Shown: one piece after another, positions 52,854 to 63,385 of the stretch
How the letters are laid out: each line of letters begins with the position of its first letter
How positions within the stretch are numbered: position 1 is the stretch's first letter
Assembly (NCBI RefSeq): GCF_918698095.1
Contig: NZ_CAKKLY010000010.1
Coordinates: 1 to 64,000, forward strand
Direction of reading: 5' to 3'
DNA: 64,000 nucleotides
Source: Arthrobacter sp. Bi83
GTDB taxonomy: Bacteria > Actinomycetota > Actinomycetes > Actinomycetales > Micrococcaceae
The notes under the pieces: generated by a model
The model's database searches: none
Seen by the model: the letters and a program-made list of their open reading frames with translations, nothing else
Told to the model about the DNA's origin: nothing
Program-made: the position numbers and the translations under genes

Positions 52854-53840
52854 TCACGCTCGGAAGGAGTCCGAGATGTCGGTCACCAGTCCGGGCGGCA
52901 GCGACCCGCGCCGTCGCCGCCGGCTCAGCGAGTGGACGCCGCCGTCGGTGCCGTTGAGAAAGCGCGCCATACGGACGGCCAGGCGCTTTCCGGGGCGGAT
53001 CGGGCCTTCGTGGAGCTGACCAGGGACCAGCGCAAACTCGATCGCCGGAACGGCCGCGGCCAGCTGGCGGCCGGTGTCCGCGAAATACCCCGGGCTCCAG
53101 CCGCCGCTGAGCATGAGCGTGGGGGTGGTGAGACCGGTGAAATCGCCCAATTCGGCGTCGGCGTCGAGCACGGCCCGCATTTCCTTGACGGCGGTGGGCA
53201 GGAGCTGCCTCATTTCGGCGCCGACGTGGGTCCGGGCGGACATGATGCTCAGCATCCGGAGCGCCCCCAGCGGCAGGTAGGACACCGGCCCCGCCGTCGC
53301 CAGCCCCTGGACCAGATGTGCCCATGCGTGGTTGAGCTGCCCTTCCGTCACGGCCACTTCCAGCTCCGGACGCCAGCGGTGGTTCAGATTGCCGGAGAGC
53401 GAGACTGCTGCGTCATAGGTTATGAGCCGCCTGACCGGAATGCTGCGGGCCGCCTGCAAGGCCACGAAGCCGCCGTAACTGTGGGCCACCACATCCTCGG
53501 ATCCGGTGGCGCGCATCACGGCGGCCAGGTCACTGATCTCGGTGGCCGCAGAATACCCGTCCGGCTGCGGTGCGGACCCCGCGCGCCCACGGCGGTTGTA
53601 GCAGTGCACCGGCCGGCTGAGCAGGAGGCTGAGTTTGCGGGCGAACGGCCGGTACAGTGCGTCCGTCACCAGCGTGCCGTGGATAACGACGACGCCGGGC
53701 GCCTCCGCCACAGGTCGGGCGCCACCCGCGGTGGTCACCGGGGCGGGGGTCCCGCCGGCGGTGGCGGGCAATGCGGGCCGGAAGGAATGCACCTCAAGCT
53801 GGCCGCCGTCGTCGTCCGTCTGAACAGTCCAGGTCTCCAC
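52854..53840 (-). CDS. Alpha/beta hydrolase (paralogue 2, altered active site)
   Basis: The 328-aa paralogue has a longer Pro/Ala-rich insert near residues 20-50, then GTLVTDALYRPFARKL, YNRRGRAGSAPQPDGY, the elbow VAHSYGGFVALQ (Ser about residue 145), and a C-terminal VPGQLHEGP with His. The elbow has Ala in place of the first Gly of GxSxG, and the usual acid position reads LSGGWSPGYF with no Asp or Glu. Catalysis may therefore be weak or use another acid. It is upstream of paralogue 1 in the same direction and divergent from lysS. Confidence 0.82.
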   Translation of the reverse strand: METWTVQTDDDGGQLEVHSFRPALPATAGGTPAPVTTAGGARPVAEAPGVVVIHGTLVTDALYRPFARKLSLLLSRPVHCYNRRGRAGSAPQPDGYSAATEISDLAAVMRATGSEDVVAHSYGGFVALQAARSIPVRRLITYDAAVSLSGNLNHRWRPELEVAVTEGQLNHAWAHLVQGLATAGPVSYLPLGALRMLSIMSARTHVGAEMRQLLPTAVKEMRAVLDADAELGDFTGLTTPTLMLSGGWSPGYFADTGRQLAAAVPAIEFALVPGQLHEGPIRPGKRLAVRMARFLNGTDGGVHSLSRRRRRGSLPPGLVTDISDSFRA

Positions 53841-53930
53841 AGCCCGAGTCTATGCCCCACCCCTGGCGGGCTCTTGAAGGGGTGGGGCGGGCGCCCGTGG
53901 AGCCCGAAAGCCGCGCAGGCGAAGTCCCGG

Positions 53931-53945
53931 TAAACTTGATGCTTG
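53931..53945 (+). promoter_or_regulatory. Likely leaderless promoter of lysS (-10 TAAACT)
   Basis: TAAACT (53931-53936) lies 8 nt before GTG 53945. No Shine-Dalgarno is visible. The ATG at 53939 is too close to the box for a leaderless start. Confidence 0.45.
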
Positions 53946-55477
53946 TGACTTCCCAAAACACCCCCGCCCCCAAGAATGCCCCAGAGCCGCTCGACGCCAG
54001 CGAGCAGATGCGCATCCGCATGGAAAAGCGCGCCAAGCTGATCGAACGCGGTACCGAGGCGTATCCGGTGGGTGTTGAGCGGACGCATTCGCTCACCGAA
54101 ATCCGTGAAAAGTACGCGCACCTGGAAGCCGACGAGACCACCGGGGACGTCGTCGGCGTGACCGGCAGGATCGTGTTTGTCCGGAACACCGGCAAGCTGT
54201 GCTTCGCCACGCTGCAGGAAGGCGGCGTGGACGGCAAGGGCACCCGGCTGCAGGCCATGCTCAGCCTGGCCAACGTGGGCGAAGAGGCGCTCGCGGACTG
54301 GAAGGCCCTGGTGGACCTTGGCGACCACGTCTTCATCAAGGGCGAGGTCATTTCCTCCCGCCGCGGCGAGCTGTCCGTCATGGCCGACTCCTGGTCCATG
54401 GCGTCCAAGGCATTGCGTCCGCTGCCGGTGCTGCACGCCGAGCTGAGCGAGGAAACCCGCGTCCGCCAGCGCTACGTGGACCTCATGGTGCGTGACGAAG
54501 CCCGCGAGATGGTCTACACCCGCGCGGCGATCACCCGCTCCATTCGCGAAAGCCTGCACCGCCACAGCTACGTGGAAGTGGAAACACCCATCCTCCAGCT
54601 GGTCCACGGCGGCGCGCTGGCGCGCCCGTTCGAGACGCACATGAACGCCTTCGACCAGAAGATGACCCTCCGCATCGCCACCGAGCTGTACCTCAAGCGC
54701 GCCGTGGTGGGCGGCATCGACCGCGTCTACGACATGGGCCGCGTGTTCCGCAACGAGGGCGTGGACTCCACCCACAGCCCGGAATTCACCACGCTGGAAT
54801 GCTACGAGGCCTGGGCTGACCAGTTCGTCATGGCGGACCGGATCAAAGAGATGATCCTGGACGCGGCGGACGCCGTGGGCGCCGGGCGCACCCTGCAGAG
54901 CGAAGCCGGAGAGATCAACCTCGACGGCGACTGGGCCTGGCTGGCCGTGTACCCCGGGCTCTCCGACGCCGTGGGCCAGGAGATCACCCCGGAAACGCCG
55001 CTGGAAGAATTGCGCGCCGTGGCGGCGAAGCACGAGGTCAAGGTGGATCCCAAGTGGGACGCCGAGAAGCTCGCCGTGGAACTGTTCGGCGAGATCGTGG
55101 AGCCCACGCTGCTGAACCCGACCTTCGTCTACGACTACCCGCCGTCCGCGCAGCCGCTGGCCCGCCCCCACCGCGAGGACGGCCGCCTGATCGAGGCCTG
55201 GGACCTCATCATCGGCGGCATGGAGCGCGGCACCGCCTTCTCCGAGCTCATCGACCCCGTGATCCAGCGCGAACGACTCACCGAGCAGTCGCGCCACGCC
55301 GCCGCCGGTGATGTCGAGGCCATGCAGCTGGACGAGGACTTCCTCCGTGCCCTCGAGTACGGAGCGCCGCCCATGGGCGGCATCGGCTTGGGCATCGACC
55401 GCCTCGTGATGCTCTTCACCGGCGCCGGGATTCGGGAGACCATCCTGTTCCCGCTCCTGAAGCCCGAGGGGCACTGA
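53945..55477 (+). CDS. lysS: Lysyl-tRNA synthetase (class II)
   Basis: From GTG 53945 the enzyme has 510 aa (ATG 53939 adds two residues). The N-terminal OB domain shows VVGVTGRIVFVRNTGKLCFATLQ. The class II core has motif 1 around YVEVETPILQLVHGGALARPF, motif 2 in DRVYDMGRVFRNEGVDSTHSPEFTTLE (in part) and motif 3 in GGIGLGIDRLVMLF. The HGGALARPF segment is typical of actinobacterial LysRS. The frame back to 53771 is not coding. Confidence 0.95.
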   Translation: MTSQNTPAPKNAPEPLDASEQMRIRMEKRAKLIERGTEAYPVGVERTHSLTEIREKYAHLEADETTGDVVGVTGRIVFVRNTGKLCFATLQEGGVDGKGTRLQAMLSLANVGEEALADWKALVDLGDHVFIKGEVISSRRGELSVMADSWSMASKALRPLPVLHAELSEETRVRQRYVDLMVRDEAREMVYTRAAITRSIRESLHRHSYVEVETPILQLVHGGALARPFETHMNAFDQKMTLRIATELYLKRAVVGGIDRVYDMGRVFRNEGVDSTHSPEFTTLECYEAWADQFVMADRIKEMILDAADAVGAGRTLQSEAGEINLDGDWAWLAVYPGLSDAVGQEITPETPLEELRAVAAKHEVKVDPKWDAEKLAVELFGEIVEPTLLNPTFVYDYPPSAQPLARPHREDGRLIEAWDLIIGGMERGTAFSELIDPVIQRERLTEQSRHAAAGDVEAMQLDEDFLRALEYGAPPMGGIGLGIDRLVMLFTGAGIRETILFPLLKPEGH

Positions 55478-55479
55478 CC

Positions 55480-55746
55480 ATGGAGTATGTAGCCGTACTG
55501 CTGCCCTCCCTCGTGGTGGGCCTGATCTTCTGGTTCGCCATGAAGTCGATCTTCAACGCGGACAAGTCCGAGCGCCAGGCCGAGGCCAGGGCGCAGGCCG
55601 AAGCCGACGCGCAGGTGGAAGCGGCCGCGCAGGCCGCGGGGCAGGAAAAGAGGCAGCCGGGTACCCGCCCGGATTTGCAGCCGAATGCCCGGGAGGCATT
55701 TCCGCCCGCAGGCCCTTCGGCTCCCTCGACGGAATCCGACAAATAA
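55480..55746 (+). CDS. Small single-helix membrane protein (88 aa)
   Basis: It starts at ATG 55480, 2 bp after lysS. A single membrane helix (VAVLLPSLVVGLIFWFAMKSIF, residues 4-25, part shown) is followed by a charged Ala/Glu/Gln stretch that could form a coiled coil (SERQAEARAQAEADAQVE) and a Pro-rich tail. I recall similar small proteins after lysS in Arthrobacter. Function unknown. Confidence 0.75.
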   Translation: MEYVAVLLPSLVVGLIFWFAMKSIFNADKSERQAEARAQAEADAQVEAAAQAAGQEKRQPGTRPDLQPNAREAFPPAGPSAPSTESDK

Positions 55747-55883
55747 CAGGCAACATTTCTTCCCCGGGTTTTCCCCATGGAACCAAAGCGTGTTTTGACG
55801 CGTTGCCTTATTGAGGGACATACTTCATAGGGAAACATCCTGCTTTTCTGATTACACGTCCCTTTCCCAAAGAGAGAACTTTG

Positions 55884-56210
55884 ATGGCACAGAAAGTTAA
55901 TATCGTCCTCGTTGACGATCTGGATGGGGGATCGGCGGACGAAACTGTCCGTTTTGGGCTGGATGGCGTCGGTTACGAAATTGACCTGTCATCTGCCAAT
56001 GCTTCAGAACTGCGGTCAGCCCTGGAACGCTTTGTTGCAGCTGGCCGCAAAACTTCCGGCGGACGCCCTGCCCGCACCAAGGCAGCAGGCGGACGCAACC
56101 AAGACTCTGCGCAGATACGCCAGTGGGCCAGGGACCACGGCTACACGGTTAATAGCCGCGGCCGCATCCAGGCTGAAATCCAGGAAGCGTACCAAAAGGC
56201 TAATTCCTAG
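55884..56210 (+). CDS. lsr2: Lsr2 family nucleoid-associated protein
   Basis: The 108-aa protein has the Lsr2 layout. An N-terminal dimerisation domain (MAQKVNIVLVDDLDGG, VRFGLDGVGYEIDLS) is followed by a basic linker (GRKTSGGRPARTKAAGGR) and a C-terminal AT-rich-DNA binding domain ending IRQWARDHGYTVNSRGRIQAEI, with the RGR minor-groove motif. It silences AT-rich, often foreign DNA. The upstream 137 bp are notably AT-rich, which suggests self-repression. It lies between lysS and clpC as in mycobacteria. Confidence 0.95.
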   Translation: MAQKVNIVLVDDLDGGSADETVRFGLDGVGYEIDLSSANASELRSALERFVAAGRKTSGGRPARTKAAGGRNQDSAQIRQWARDHGYTVNSRGRIQAEIQEAYQKANS

Positions 56211-56231
56211 ATTGCTGAAGTCCTGAGCATT

Positions 56232-56271
56232 AAGAGCGGCGCCCCCGGCCTGACCCGGGGGCGCCGCTCTT
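56232..56271 (+). terminator. lsr2 terminator (17-bp stem, TTT tail)
   Basis: AAGAGCGGCGCCCCCGG pairs exactly with its complement across CCTGAC, followed by TTAA. Best terminator in the window. Confidence 0.8.
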
Positions 56272-56701
56272 TAAGCACCGAGTACTGCACGCGGCATTAA
56301 TCAGCAGGCTTCCCTCTTTGTTCGGAGGAATCTGCGGGCAACTGTATTCGGTTTACCGAAGGAATCCTCCTCATCCCCGCGAATCTTCGCGGGCGAGCGA
56401 AACTTCCTGGCCCCACAGTCCGGATTGGCCCTTCCCGTAGTTCGGCCGGGACGAAATTCCGAATGTTCCGGGTCGGTCATTAAAATCCCCATTTGCGGTC
56501 CGGCTGCTAATTAGCGCCCGGGCAGCGCGCAACTGGACGTGAACATGCGCTGCGGCCCTTTCCCGACACCGGAGAGATGGTTCCGGCGGCCCGCGGAAGG
56601 AGGTGCGCAACAGTTGCGGTTTCCCCTGTGGCGAACAAGCTCCCCAAGTCATGCCTTGCCCACGTAGCATCAAAGTACGTCGTAGCTAGGAGTGTGGCGA
56701 A
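56272..56701. promoter_or_regulatory. Long upstream region of clpC with small palindromes
   Basis: No gene is supported here. Two clean inverted repeats occur: TTCGG-TTTA-CCGAA (56347-56360) and CCCGCGA-ATCT-TCGCGGG (56376-56393). GAGGAATCT-type segments recur near both. AGGAG at 56690 is the clpC ribosome binding site. I saw no HAIR or CtsR-like element, so heat control by HspR is not evident. Confidence 0.4.
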
Positions 56702-59194
<2,493 letters not shown>

Positions 59195-59218
59195 GCTCCA
59201 GCCGCACTCTGCTCCATC

Positions 59219-59258
59219 GAGGCCCCGCCCGCACCCGCAAGGGAGCAGGCGGGGTCTC
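59219..59258 (+). terminator. clpC terminator
   Basis: GAGGCCCCGCC (59219-59229) pairs with GGCGGGGTCTC (59248-59258) with one G-U pair and an 18-nt loop, 25 bp after the clpC stop. Confidence 0.55.
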
Positions 59259-59324
59259 CTGCGTGCCGCTGCCGCAGCGCACAGGCCGACCACACGTACC
59301 GCCTGCGTAGTCTGAAAGTACTGT

Positions 59325-59339
59325 TTCACTGTCAGTGAA
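59325..59339. promoter_or_regulatory. 15-bp palindrome upstream of the S9 peptidase gene
   Basis: TTCACTG-T-CAGTGAA is a perfect palindrome 41 bp before the likely start codon. It has the form of a TetR- or similar dimer site. No regulator gene is adjacent. Confidence 0.5.
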
Positions 59340-59380
59340 CGCATCTGTGATCCACGGCACAGGCAGTGTTGAATCGGCAC

Positions 59381-61504
59381 ATGGCTTCTGATGACGCAGC
59401 GATCCTGCGCGACCAACCTGCGACCCCCTTCCACGACGTTGGCCACTATCTGGCGATCCCGCGCGTCAGCGGCCTTGCCCTGAGCCCGGACGGGCGCCGG
59501 CTGGTCACCACCGTTGCCACGCTGAACAGCACGGGCACCGAGTACGGCACGGCCCTGTGGGAAATCGACCCTGCGGGCGAGAAACAGGCCCGCCGGATCA
59601 CGCGCAGCGCCAAGGGCGAGGCCGGTGCCGTGTTCGCGGCCAACGGGGACGTTTACTTCACCTCGGCCCGCCCCGATCCGGAGAAGACGGACACCGACAG
59701 TGACCCCGTGAACGCCCTCTGGCTCCTGCCAGCCAGCGGCGGCGAGGCCCGGGTGGTGCTGGCCCGGGCCGGCGGCGTGGAGAAGGTCATGGCGGCGAGG
59801 AACGCGGACGCGGCTTTCGTCGCGGCATCGGTGCTTGCCGGTTCCACGGACGAGGACAACGACGCCGAACGCCGGAAAGCGCGCAAGGACAACAAAGTGG
59901 CGGCCATCCTCCACAGCGAATACCCCGTGCGGTATTGGGACGCCGACCTCGGCCCCGCGCAGCCGCGCCTCTTCGCAGTGGAACCCGGGCCCGACAAGGA
60001 GCCGTCAAAGCCAGACACGGTGGACAGCGCCGCGCCCCTGAAGCTGCGGAATCTCACCCCGAACGCGGGATCCAGGCTCCGCGAGGCCGAGTCCGTTGTC
60101 AGCCCGGACGGCACAACCATCTACACGAGCTTCGCCAAGCCCCTGCCCAAGGCGGACCTCCGCTCGGTCCTCGTGGCCGTGGACGTCGCCACCGGCACGC
60201 AGAAAGTCCTTCTCGACAAGGAAGGCATGAGCTACTTCCCGGGCCCGGTCAGCCCCGACGGGCGGACGCTCGCCGTTGTCAGTGAAAGCGACACGACTCC
60301 CCAGGAGGCCCCGCAGGTCAAGCTTCACCTGCTCGACGTGTCCGGGGAGGCGGACGCGGAAGACCTCACGCCACTGGCCCACGACTGGGACCGCTGGGCC
60401 CACCCTGAAGCGTGGCTCCCGGACGGTTCCGCACTGCTGGTCACGGCTGACGACGACGGCGCGTCCCCGGTTTTCAGTGTCACGGTTGCGGCAGGAGCCG
60501 CCCGGGGGAGCGTCGCCCGGGTGACGCCGGACGCAGCCGCCTACACCGACGTCGTGGTCTCACCGGACGGCCGGAGCGCGTACGCGCTGCGCAGCTCCTA
60601 CGAGTTTCCGTCGGAACCGGTGCGCATCGACCTCGCCGCCGGGGCGGTCACCAGGCTCCCGGCACCGGCCGGGCGGCCGCACTTTGAGGGGACGCTGGAG
60701 CGCGTGGAGACGACCGCGGCGGACGGCTCCCGGATTCCCGCTTACCTTGCCCTGCCGGCGGGGGCGTCAGCGGAAAGCCCGGCACCTCTGCTCCTCTGGA
60801 TCCACGGCGGCCCGTTGGGATCCTGGAATGCGTGGACGTGGCGCTGGAACCCCTGGCTGCTCACGGCCAAAGGCTACGCGGTCCTGCTGCCGGACCCGGC
60901 CCTGTCCACGGGCTACGGCCAGGCGTACATCCAGCGCGGCTGGGGCGGCTGGGGCAAGGCGCCCTTCACCGACCTGATGGCGATCACAGACGCTGTGGTG
61001 CAGCGGCCGGACATCGACGAAACGCGGACAGCCGCGATGGGTGGATCCTTCGGCGGCTACATGGCGAACTGGGTGGCCGGGCAGACCAGCCGGTTCAAGG
61101 CGATTGTGACCCACGCCAGCCTGTGGGCACTGGACCAGTTCGGGCCCACGACTGACGCCTCGCAGTACTGGCTCAAGGAAATGACGGCGGAGATGGCGCT
61201 GGAGAATTCGCCGCACCTGCATGTGGAGAAGATCAGGACGCCCATGCTCGTGATCCACGGGGACAAGGACTACCGGGTGCCCATCGGCGAAGGCCTGCGG
61301 CTCTGGTACGAACTGCTCTCCAAGTCCGGGCTCGCCGCCGATGAGAACGGGCAGACCAGCCACCGCTTCCTGTTCTATCCGGACGAGAACCACTGGATCC
61401 TGCAGCCGCAGCACGCCAGGGTCTGGTACGGCGTGGTTGAACATTTCCTCGCCAAAAACCTGCTGGACAAAGACGTCCCGCTGCCTGCCGAACTGGGCCT
61501 GTGA
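59381..61504 (+). CDS. S9 family peptidase (prolyl oligopeptidase/acylaminoacyl-peptidase type)
   Basis: From ATG 59381 the protein has 707 aa (a GTG at 59366 is the alternative). The first two thirds are a beta-propeller with repeated SPDGR blades (ALSPDGRRLVT, SPDGTTIYTSF, SPDGRTLAVVS, SPDGRSAYAL). The C-terminal hydrolase has GGSFGGYMANW with the catalytic Ser, IHGDKDYRVP with Asp and DENHWI with His. There is no signal peptide, so it acts on short peptides in the cytoplasm. Confidence 0.92.
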   Translation: MASDDAAILRDQPATPFHDVGHYLAIPRVSGLALSPDGRRLVTTVATLNSTGTEYGTALWEIDPAGEKQARRITRSAKGEAGAVFAANGDVYFTSARPDPEKTDTDSDPVNALWLLPASGGEARVVLARAGGVEKVMAARNADAAFVAASVLAGSTDEDNDAERRKARKDNKVAAILHSEYPVRYWDADLGPAQPRLFAVEPGPDKEPSKPDTVDSAAPLKLRNLTPNAGSRLREAESVVSPDGTTIYTSFAKPLPKADLRSVLVAVDVATGTQKVLLDKEGMSYFPGPVSPDGRTLAVVSESDTTPQEAPQVKLHLLDVSGEADAEDLTPLAHDWDRWAHPEAWLPDGSALLVTADDDGASPVFSVTVAAGAARGSVARVTPDAAAYTDVVVSPDGRSAYALRSSYEFPSEPVRIDLAAGAVTRLPAPAGRPHFEGTLERVETTAADGSRIPAYLALPAGASAESPAPLLLWIHGGPLGSWNAWTWRWNPWLLTAKGYAVLLPDPALSTGYGQAYIQRGWGGWGKAPFTDLMAITDAVVQRPDIDETRTAAMGGSFGGYMANWVAGQTSRFKAIVTHASLWALDQFGPTTDASQYWLKEMTAEMALENSPHLHVEKIRTPMLVIHGDKDYRVPIGEGLRLWYELLSKSGLAADENGQTSHRFLFYPDENHWILQPQHARVWYGVVEHFLAKNLLDKDVPLPAELGL

Positions 61505-61528
61505 GCTGCCCGCCGTAAGATGGGGGCT

Positions 61529-62038
61529 GTGACTGACTCCTTCACCATCCGCCCCGCCCGCACCAGCGACGTGACTGCCATCAAGCGACTCGTGGCGCCC
61601 TTGGCGGAGCAGCGGATCCTGATGGCCAAGGAGACAGTGGCCTACTACGAAAGCCTGCAGGAGTTCCGGATTGCGGAGTCCGCCCAGGGCGAGGTGATCG
61701 GCTGCGGAGCCCTGCACGTGATGTGGGAGGATCTCGCGGAGGTCCGCACACTGGCTGCCTCGGACGCCTGGCGCGGCCAGGGCGTTGGCCATGTCCTGGT
61801 GGAAAGCCTCCTGGAGGAAGCAGCGGCGCTCGGCGTCTCGCGCGTGTTCTGCCTGACATTCGAGGTGGACTTCTTCAAGCGGCACGGCTTCGAGGTGATG
61901 GCCGATCAGTCGGCGCTGGACCCCCAGGTCTACTCGGAACTGCTGCGCTCGCACGACGAAGGCGTGGCAGAATTCCTGGACCTCGCCCGGGTTAAGCCGA
62001 ACACGCTCGGCAACACCCGGATGATCAGGACCCTTTAG
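61529..62038 (+). CDS. argA: N-acetylglutamate synthase, actinobacterial ArgA-type GNAT
   Basis: From GTG 61529 (TAAGAT box 7 nt upstream, likely leaderless) the protein has 169 aa, and ATG 61520 is the alternative. It matches my memory of M. tuberculosis ArgA (Rv2747): TIRPARTSDVTAIKRLV, VIGCGALHVMWEDLAEVRTLA, the acetyl-CoA loop RGQGVGHVLVESLL, VFCLTFEVDFFKRHGF and FLDLARVKPNTLGNTRM. It makes N-acetylglutamate, the first step of arginine synthesis. No other arg genes are nearby. Confidence 0.88.
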   Translation: MTDSFTIRPARTSDVTAIKRLVAPLAEQRILMAKETVAYYESLQEFRIAESAQGEVIGCGALHVMWEDLAEVRTLAASDAWRGQGVGHVLVESLLEEAAALGVSRVFCLTFEVDFFKRHGFEVMADQSALDPQVYSELLRSHDEGVAEFLDLARVKPNTLGNTRMIRTL

Positions 62039-62063
62039 GTTCCTTGCCGGGGGCGTTGCGTCG

Positions 62064-62087
62064 CCGGGCGGGCGGCTGCCCGCCCGG
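62064..62087 (+). terminator. argA terminator (10-bp GC stem)
   Basis: CCGGGCGGGC pairs with GCCCGCCCGG across GGCT, 25 bp after the argA stop. Confidence 0.55.
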
Positions 62088-62209
62088 GTTGATGCTGCCG
62101 CTCTCCGAGCGTTGCCCGCGCCGAATTTACGCTGGAACAGACCAAGATCCGCTCAACTTCCCCAAAGTCATATCTTTTCTTTTGTACATTTGCTGGATAA
62201 ACTTTTCGG

Positions 62210-62251
62210 ACGCCGGAAGGGACAGTCATTGGGGGCTGTCCCTTCCGGCGT
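62210..62251. terminator. 16-bp perfect stem between argA and dhaK
   Basis: ACGCCGGAAGGGACAG pairs with its exact complement across a 10-nt loop, followed by TTTCC. The stretch 62155-62210 before it is locally T-rich. No gene lies in the 345-bp gap, which also contains the dhaK promoter. Confidence 0.65.
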
Positions 62252-62383
62252 TTCCGCAGCTGGGGCCGCGGTTTGGGCACATGGCAGCAGCCAGAGCTAC
62301 CGAAGGGGCGGTGCCGGTAGTAGGGTCAAAGCACATCCTGACCGATGTCAATGACGAAGCACCGAGAGCCCAGGAGCCCGGCC

Positions 62384-63385
62384 GTGAAAAAGCTCATTAA
62401 TGACCCCCGCGCTGTGGTGGACGAATCAGTGGAAGGCTTCGGGCTTGCCCATGCCGACCTCGTGACCGTCAGCGCAGAACCGAAGTATGTCACCCGCCGG
62501 GATGCCCCCGTTGCGGGCAAAGTTGGCCTTGTGTCCGGCGGCGGCAGCGGGCATGAACCGCTCCACGCCGGTTTCGTGGGTCTGGGAATGCTCGACGCCG
62601 CCGTGCCGGGCGCCGTCTTCACTTCACCCACCCCCGACCAGATCCTCCCGGCCACCCTCGCCGTCAATTCGGGGGCAGGAGTGGTGCACATCGTCAAGAA
62701 CTACACCGGTGACGTCCTGAACTTCGAGACGGCCGCGGAAATGGCGCAGGCAGAGGGGGTGGAGGTCCGCACGGTGCTGGTCAACGACGACGTCGCCGTG
62801 GAGGATTCCCTGTACACGGCCGGCCGCCGGGGTGTGGGCGGCACAGTGCTGGTCGAGAAGATCGCCGGTGCCGCAGCCGAGCGCGGTGACGACCTTGACG
62901 CGGTGGCCGCCATCGGGGACCGGGTGAACCAGAATGTCCGGACCATGGGCGTGGCCCTCTCCGCATGCACGGTCCCGCACGCGGGCAAGCCCAGCTTCGA
63001 CCTTGAGGACAACGAAATCGAGATCGGCATCGGAATCCACGGCGAGCCGGGGCGGCACCGGATCGCCATGGAACCCGCGGACGGCATTACGGACCGCCTG
63101 ATGGAGCCGATACTGAGCGACCTCGGCGTGGCTTCCGGAGACAAGGTACTCCTCTTCGTCAACGGCATGGGCGGCACGCCGCTGGGCGAGCTCTACATCG
63201 TGTACCGCCGCGCGGCCCAGGTCCTGGCGGACAGGGGCGCCACCGTGGAGCGTTCGCTCGTGGGCAACTACATCACATCGCTCGAAATGCAGGGCTGCTC
63301 CATTTCGGTGCTGCGGCTCGACGACGACATGACAGCGCTGTGGGATGCCCCCGTCCACACCGCCGCCCTGCGCCGGGGCGTGTGA
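62384..63385 (+). CDS. dhaK: Dihydroxyacetone kinase subunit DhaK
   Basis: The 333-aa protein starts at GTG 62384 behind AGGAG. It has [18 protein letters not shown] near residue 45 with the substrate-binding His, [19 protein letters not shown] near 105 and [12 protein letters not shown] near 220, whose His forms the hemiaminal with dihydroxyacetone. [16 protein letters not shown] follows. The stop overlaps the dhaL start (GTGA). Whether the phosphate donor is PTS (DhaM) or ATP cannot be seen, as the next gene is outside. Confidence 0.95.
   Translation: MKKLINDPRAVVDESVEGFGLAHADLVTVSAEPKYVTRRDAPVAGKVGLVSGGGSGHEPLHAGFVGLGMLDAAVPGAVFTSPTPDQILPATLAVNSGAGVVHIVKNYTGDVLNFETAAEMAQAEGVEVRTVLVNDDVAVEDSLYTAGRRGVGGTVLVEKIAGAAAERGDDLDAVAAIGDRVNQNVRTMGVALSACTVPHAGKPSFDLEDNEIEIGIGIHGEPGRHRIAMEPADGITDRLMEPILSDLGVASGDKVLLFVNGMGGTPLGELYIVYRRAAQVLADRGATVERSLVGNYITSLEMQGCSISVLRLDDDMTALWDAPVHTAALRRGV

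Noticed and set aside
53735..55474. 579-aa open frame on the minus strand
   Set aside because: Antisense to lysS with no domain signature.
56272..56701. HspR/HAIR or CtsR control of clpC
   Set aside because: I looked for CTTGAGT-N7-ACTCAAG and similar repeats and saw none.
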